This document shows positions 60,920 through 64,000 of a stretch of 64,000 nucleotides of DNA, in pieces (the stretch's first letter is position 1; each line of letters begins with the position of its first letter). A program made the translations under genes and the position numbers. Source of the stretch: Actinomycetota bacterium (GTDB taxonomy: Bacteria > Actinomycetota > Actinomycetes > S36-B12 > CAIYMF01); the NCBI GenBank assembly GCA_020161245.1, contig JAIUOK010000006.1:1-64000 (forward strand), read 5' to 3'. The notes beneath the pieces are model-generated. The model was not told where the DNA came from. It ran no database searches and worked only from the letters and a program-made list of their open reading frames with translations.

Positions 60920-61519
60920 TCAGCCCTCCAGCCCGGCGAGGTACTCGTCGGACGGAACGACCGCAGCGAACATCGGCAGGATCGTCCCGGTCGAGAACTC
61001 GTGCGCGGCGGGGGAGAACGAGGCGCAGAGGTCCTCGAGCACGGTGACGTCAAGGCCGCTGTCGGCCGCGTGCCGGACTCCGGACTCCACGGCCAGGTTG
61101 GTGGCGACGCCGGCGATCGCGACGGTTCGGATGCCCTTGCCGTGGAGCATGGCCAGCAGCGACGTCCCGATGAACGGGTCGACCGATCCCTTGATCACGA
61201 CCGGCTCGCCGTCCGCCGGCGCGAGCGCCCGGACGATCTGCGACGCCGGCGAGTCGGCGAGCATGGCGCGCTCGGCGGGGTAGGAGTCCCACCGCTTGGT
61301 CCGGTTCGTGCGCGTCTCGTACGTCGGGTCGAAGGCGAGGCGCACGTGGACCACGAACACGCCCGCGGCACGCGCGGCCTCGAGCACCTTCGCGGCGCGG
61401 TCGATCACGCCCCGCTCGCGCACCTGCGCCGCCAGCGCGGGGAGGCGGCAGAGCTCGCCCTCCTCGCAGAGCGCCACCTGGTAGTCCACGAGCACCAGGG
61501 CCGTGTTCTCGTTCACCAT
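60920..61519 (-). CDS. Isochorismatase-fold hydrolase with Ala in place of the catalytic Cys
   Basis: 199 residues. The fold is clear: TALVLVDYQ (Asp12), VVHVRLAFDPTY, VVIKGSVDPFIGTSL (Lys110), AGVATNLAVESGVRHA and EDLCASFSPAAHE. Cysteine hydrolases of this family use Asp-Lys-Cys, with Cys two residues after VATN; here that residue is Ala143. Asp and Lys remain. It may act by a metal- or water-based mechanism as in true isochorismatases, which also lack the Cys. One base from the flavoprotein C start and overlapping the SDR gene by seven bases. Confidence 0.82.
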   Translation of the reverse strand: MVNENTALVLVDYQVALCEEGELCRLPALAAQVRERGVIDRAAKVLEAARAAGVFVVHVRLAFDPTYETRTNRTKRWDSYPAERAMLADSPASQIVRALAPADGEPVVIKGSVDPFIGTSLLAMLHGKGIRTVAIAGVATNLAVESGVRHAADSGLDVTVLEDLCASFSPAAHEFSTGTILPMFAAVVPSDEYLAGLEG

Positions 61520-62277
61520 GCCGACCAACCGCCGTCCACGTAGAGGATCTGTCCTGTGAGGTACGCGCCCGCGTCGCTCGCGAGGAGCAGCAGCGGGCCC
61601 GTGAGATCGGTGGCCGGGTCGCCGAGGCGGCCCAGCATCGTGCGCGCACGGAACCACTCGAGCCGGTCGGGGTCGTCGGCGAGCGGCGCGGTCATGCGGG
61701 TCGGGTAGAAGACGGCGGGGGCCAGGCAGTTGGCGGTGACGCCGTGCGGCCCGCCCTCCTGGGCCACCGAGCGGGTGAGGTTGGCGATGCCCGCCTTCGA
61801 GGCGTAGTACGCCGACTCCGGGATCGGGCCGACCCGCTCGGCGTAGACGGTGGAGACGTTGACGATGCGCCCGTACCCCTGCTCGGACATCACCGGCAGG
61901 ACCGCGCGGTCGAGCAGCCACGTGCCCGTGAGGTTCACGTCGAGCACGCGCTGCCACTCGGCGGGGGAGGTGAGGCCGATCTCGCGTCGCAGCATCGCGC
62001 CCTGGCAGGCCACGAGGACGTCGATGCGGCCGTGCTCGCGGGCCACGGCGTCCACGAGCGCGCCGACCGACGCCTCGTCGGTGACGTCCACGTGGTGGGT
62101 GCTGCCGCCGCACTCGCGGGCTGTGGCTGCGAGGTCGTCGGCCCGTGCCTCGAGGTCGGCGACGGCGACCGTCGCTCCTGCGGCGGCGAGGGCCCGGGCG
62201 GCGTAGGCGCCGAGCCCGCCCTCGGCCGCCCCCACGACCAGCGCGGTGCGGCCCTCGAGGGAGAACAGCGCCGTCAT
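61513..62277 (-). CDS. Short-chain dehydrogenase/reductase
   Basis: 254 residues. NAD(P) motif VVGAAEGGLGAYAARAL (glycine-rich, slightly unusual), VACQGAMLR, catalytic Ser in IVNVSTVYAERVG, YYASKAGIANLTRSVAQEGGPHGVTANCLAPA, and C-terminal YLTGQILYVDGGWSAW. An intact classical SDR, probably oxidising or reducing a ring or side-chain hydroxyl/ketone. Second gene of the flavoprotein operon, overlapping the first by four bases. Confidence 0.9.
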   Translation of the reverse strand: MTALFSLEGRTALVVGAAEGGLGAYAARALAAAGATVAVADLEARADDLAATARECGGSTHHVDVTDEASVGALVDAVAREHGRIDVLVACQGAMLRREIGLTSPAEWQRVLDVNLTGTWLLDRAVLPVMSEQGYGRIVNVSTVYAERVGPIPESAYYASKAGIANLTRSVAQEGGPHGVTANCLAPAVFYPTRMTAPLADDPDRLEWFRARTMLGRLGDPATDLTGPLLLLASDAGAYLTGQILYVDGGWSAW

Positions 62278-63680
62278 GCGCGCACCCCTGCGTGCGCAGC
62301 CGCGGCGAGGCCGGCGAGGCGGCCGAACACGCCGGACTTGCCGACGGAGGTGCCCGTGACGTAGCCGGCTCCGTGGAAGCCGCCGGTCACCTCGCCCGCG
62401 GCGAACAGGCCGTCGATCGGCTCGCCGTAGACGTCGAGCACCCGGGTCCGCGGGTCGACCGTGATGCCGCAGTAGGTGGCGAGCACCGAGGCTCCGGACA
62501 GGTGCGCGTAGTACGGGGCCCGGCAGAGCTCGGTGGGCCGCTCGCCCGTGCCCGACAGCGAGGTGCGGCCGAACTCGTCCTCGCGCTCGCCCCGGACCGC
62601 AGCGTTGTAGGCGTCGACCGTGCGTCGCAGCTCGTCGGCGGGGACGCCGATGAGGTCGGCGAGCTCCTCGAGCGTGCCCGCGGTCTGGAGCAGGCCGGTC
62701 GCGAGCCGGCCGGAGAACCAGTAGATGTGGACCTCGGGGTCGTCCTTGTCCATGGTCTGCTGGTCGAACACCTGCCAGGCCAGGTGCTCGGGCAGAGCCA
62801 GGCACGCGTCGCCGATCGCCTTGTAGGGCAGGGACTCGTCGACGAACCGGCGTCCGCGGAAGTCGACCGCGATCGCGCCCTTGTAGACCGCGAGGATGCC
62901 CGTGCCGTTCTCCCGCGGGTCGTCGGGGTAGATGCCGAAAGTGCCCTTGACGAAGGGGGTGTCGCGGAAGTCGGCGCCCGCCTTCCACGCCATGAGCAGG
63001 CCGTCGCCCTCGGAGCCGGGCGAGCCGCCGTGGATCGCGTGGGCCATCTGCGGGACGAACTTGGCGAGCAGGTCGGGATTGCGGCTGAACCCGCCCGTGG
63101 CGATGACCACCGCCGCGGCCTGCACCTCGACGAGCGACCCGCCGTTCTCGACGAGGACGCCGACCACGGAGCCGTCGCCGTCCTGCATCAGCTGGAAGCC
63201 CCGCACCCCGTAGACGATGCGCACGCCGAGCTCCTCGGCCCGTCGGGCCAGGGTGTCGATCATGCGGCTGGGGTCGGTCGCGTGGGAGCGCGGCACGCTC
63301 TGCCCCGAGGCAGCGTGGATGTGCCCGTACTCGACGCCGAGGTCCTTCAACCACCGGTATGTCGTCAGCTGCTCGCGGCAGTAGACGTCCACGAGCGTCT
63401 CGTCGTTGGCGTTGCCGCCTGTGGCCAGGATGTCGGCCCGCAGCGACTCGACCGAGTCCTCGATGCCCTCGGCGGCCTGCTCGTCCGTGCCCGCGTAGGC
63501 GGTGAGGCCCGACGACATCGCCGTGCTCCCGCCGGGGTGGCCCAGCTTCTCCAGCACGAGCACCCGGGCGCCCTGCTGCGCGGCCGCGACCGCTGCGGTC
63601 AGTCCGGCCTGCCCCGCTCCGAGCACCAGGACATCGAGGGCGCCGAGACCCGCCAGGACCTGGGACAGGGGTTGACGCAC
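62274..63680 (-). CDS. FAD-binding dehydrogenase/reductase (fumarate-reductase flavoprotein type), F
   Basis: 468 residues from GTG 63680, which has GGA at proper spacing; GTG 63698 is in frame but lies three bases from a palindrome and lacks a ribosome site. FAD motif LVLGAGQAGLTAAVAAAQQG, GHPGGSTAMSSGLTAY, ATGGFSRNPDLLAKFVPQM, and C-terminal TYCGITVDPRTRVLDVYG and TGTSVGKSGVFGRLAG. First gene of the operon. Divergent from a PEP-mutase/isocitrate-lyase-type gene. It has 20-30 percent-type resemblance by eye to flavoproteins A and C, so the three are old paralogues, not recent copies. Confidence 0.84.
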   Translation of the reverse strand: MRQPLSQVLAGLGALDVLVLGAGQAGLTAAVAAAQQGARVLVLEKLGHPGGSTAMSSGLTAYAGTDEQAAEGIEDSVESLRADILATGGNANDETLVDVYCREQLTTYRWLKDLGVEYGHIHAASGQSVPRSHATDPSRMIDTLARRAEELGVRIVYGVRGFQLMQDGDGSVVGVLVENGGSLVEVQAAAVVIATGGFSRNPDLLAKFVPQMAHAIHGGSPGSEGDGLLMAWKAGADFRDTPFVKGTFGIYPDDPRENGTGILAVYKGAIAVDFRGRRFVDESLPYKAIGDACLALPEHLAWQVFDQQTMDKDDPEVHIYWFSGRLATGLLQTAGTLEELADLIGVPADELRRTVDAYNAAVRGEREDEFGRTSLSGTGERPTELCRAPYYAHLSGASVLATYCGITVDPRTRVLDVYGEPIDGLFAAGEVTGGFHGAGYVTGTSVGKSGVFGRLAGLAAAAHAGVRA

Positions 63681-63701
63681 GGCCGTTCCATCTCCCACAG
63701 T

Positions 63702-63719
63702 CTGTAGCGGTTGTTACAG
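63702..63719. promoter_or_regulatory. Inverted repeat CTGTAGC-GGTT-GTTACAG, candidate operator
   Basis: Seven-base arms with one mismatch in a relatively AT-rich patch at the upstream edge of the flavoprotein operon, in the divergent region with the PEP-mutase-type gene. The TTGTTACAG part is similar to the TNGT-N-ACNA half of GntR/FadR-type sites. No regulator is next to it inside the window. Confidence 0.45.
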
Positions 63720-63783
63720 GACGCGGGGGAACATAGGCGGCGGCCGCAGGGCTGTCCAGCGTGTGTGCGACCCAGCGGCACAG

Positions 63784-63803
63784 CCCGCGCGCGCACGCGC
63801 GGG
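63784..63803. repeat. Short GC-only hairpin in the divergent promoter region
   Basis: CCCGCGCG-CGCA-CGCGCGGG, eight-base perfect arms, 53 bases before the GTG at 63856. A possible -10 TACGTT follows at 63811-63816. Alternating CG repeats make it low in complexity, so it may be chance. Confidence 0.3.
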
Positions 63804-63855
63804 GCCGCACTACGTTCACGCGCCTACGACGAGCGACGACGACGAGGAGAGCCCT

Positions 63856-64000
63856 GTGCCCGACATCGAGGTGACCTCCGTGCGGAGCGCGGCGGAGCGG
63901 CGGTCCGCCCTGCGCGCCCGGCTGGGGTCGCGCGAGCCGCTGGTCCTCCCGGGAGCGTCGGACGCCGCCGGGGCCATGCTGGTGCAGCGCGCGGGCTTCG
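63856..64000 (+). CDS. Isocitrate lyase/PEP mutase-family protein (5' part only)
   Basis: The first 48 codons, from GTG 63856 with GAGGAG upstream; the gene continues past the window. The segment RSALRARLGSREPLVLPGASDAAGAMLVQRAGF matches the first strand-helix of the family (xLxxLL...xxxxxPGaxDaxsAxlxexAGF), which includes 2-methylisocitrate lyase, oxaloacetate hydrolase and phosphonopyruvate enzymes. Carbon-carbon cleavage of a small dicarboxylate is the best guess. Divergent from the flavoprotein operon, so probably co-regulated. Confidence 0.75.
   Translation, partial: MPDIEVTSVRSAAERRSALRARLGSREPLVLPGASDAAGAMLVQRAGF

Noticed and set aside
63680-63698. GTG 63698 as the start of flavoprotein F
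   Set aside because: In frame, but it has no ribosome site and would lie almost on the candidate operator; GTG 63680 has better spacing. The difference is six residues and not certain.

Overview
This is a very GC-rich chromosomal segment of an actinomycete (Actinomycetota). Three things show this: GTG starts and 1-4 base stop/start overlaps are frequent; there is an actinobacterial DUF3097 protein; and the gene order hrcA-dnaJ-rsmE ... phoH-ybeY-CorC-(cytidine-deaminase-like)-era ... recO ... uppS ... zur ... glyS matches the order I know from Mycobacterium tuberculosis (Rv2374c down to Rv2357c). The genus cannot be fixed from the sequence. There are no rRNA or tRNA genes, insertion sequences, prophage genes or CRISPR arrays, and no gene-free stretch longer than about 300 bases.

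Region 1 (1-31 kb) is conserved housekeeping DNA with small insertions. It holds heat-shock control (hrcA under a CIRCE operator, dnaJ), rRNA and tRNA maturation (rsmE, ybeY, era, a tRNA-dihydrouridine synthase), recombination (recO), polyprenyl synthesis (uppS), a complete zinc uptake operon (znuA-znuC-znuB-zur) behind a Zur-box-like palindrome, glycyl-tRNA synthetase, and a four-gene two-component operon that includes a lipoprotein and a secreted protein. Insertions relative to the conserved order include an EamA exporter, a LuxR regulator with an AI-2E transporter, and an alpha/beta hydrolase behind a strong tandem-operator promoter.

Region 2 (31-64 kb) is a dense catabolic island of at least 28 enzymes in short, alternating operons. 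(a) 31.5-35.3 kb: extradiol dioxygenase, MhpA-type phenolic hydroxylase and meta-cleavage-product hydrolase, i.e. a meta-cleavage module. (b) 35.3-39.9 kb: MmgE/PrpD protein, a pseudo-SDR plus active SDR pair, and an aldehyde dehydrogenase. (c) 39.9-47.2 kb: a six-gene operon of benzoylformate-decarboxylase-like enzyme, acyl-CoA dehydrogenase, second MmgE/PrpD, HMG-CoA-lyase-like enzyme, CaiB CoA-transferase and enoyl-CoA hydratase. (d) 47.4-50.5 kb: a gentisate module (aromatic flavin hydroxylase, gentisate-dioxygenase-like bicupin, FAH hydrolase). (e) 50.5-57.3 kb: second CaiB transferase, two IclR regulators, aldehyde and alcohol dehydrogenases and an MFS transporter. (f) 57.3-63.7 kb: a six-gene operon with three fumarate-reductase-type flavoproteins, an Asp/Glu-racemase-fold protein and an isochorismatase-fold protein that both lack the family's catalytic cysteines, and an SDR. 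It is divergent from a PEP-mutase/isocitrate-lyase-family gene cut by the window end.

My reading (inference) is that units b-d form a CoA-dependent side-chain degradation route. An aryl-glyoxylate intermediate would be decarboxylated to an aldehyde, oxidised to a hydroxybenzoate, and sent through gentisate to central metabolism. Unit f matches no pathway I know and is the best candidate for undescribed biochemistry. Three hairpins with 20-30 bp stems each sit between divergent genes and form a second unexplained pattern.
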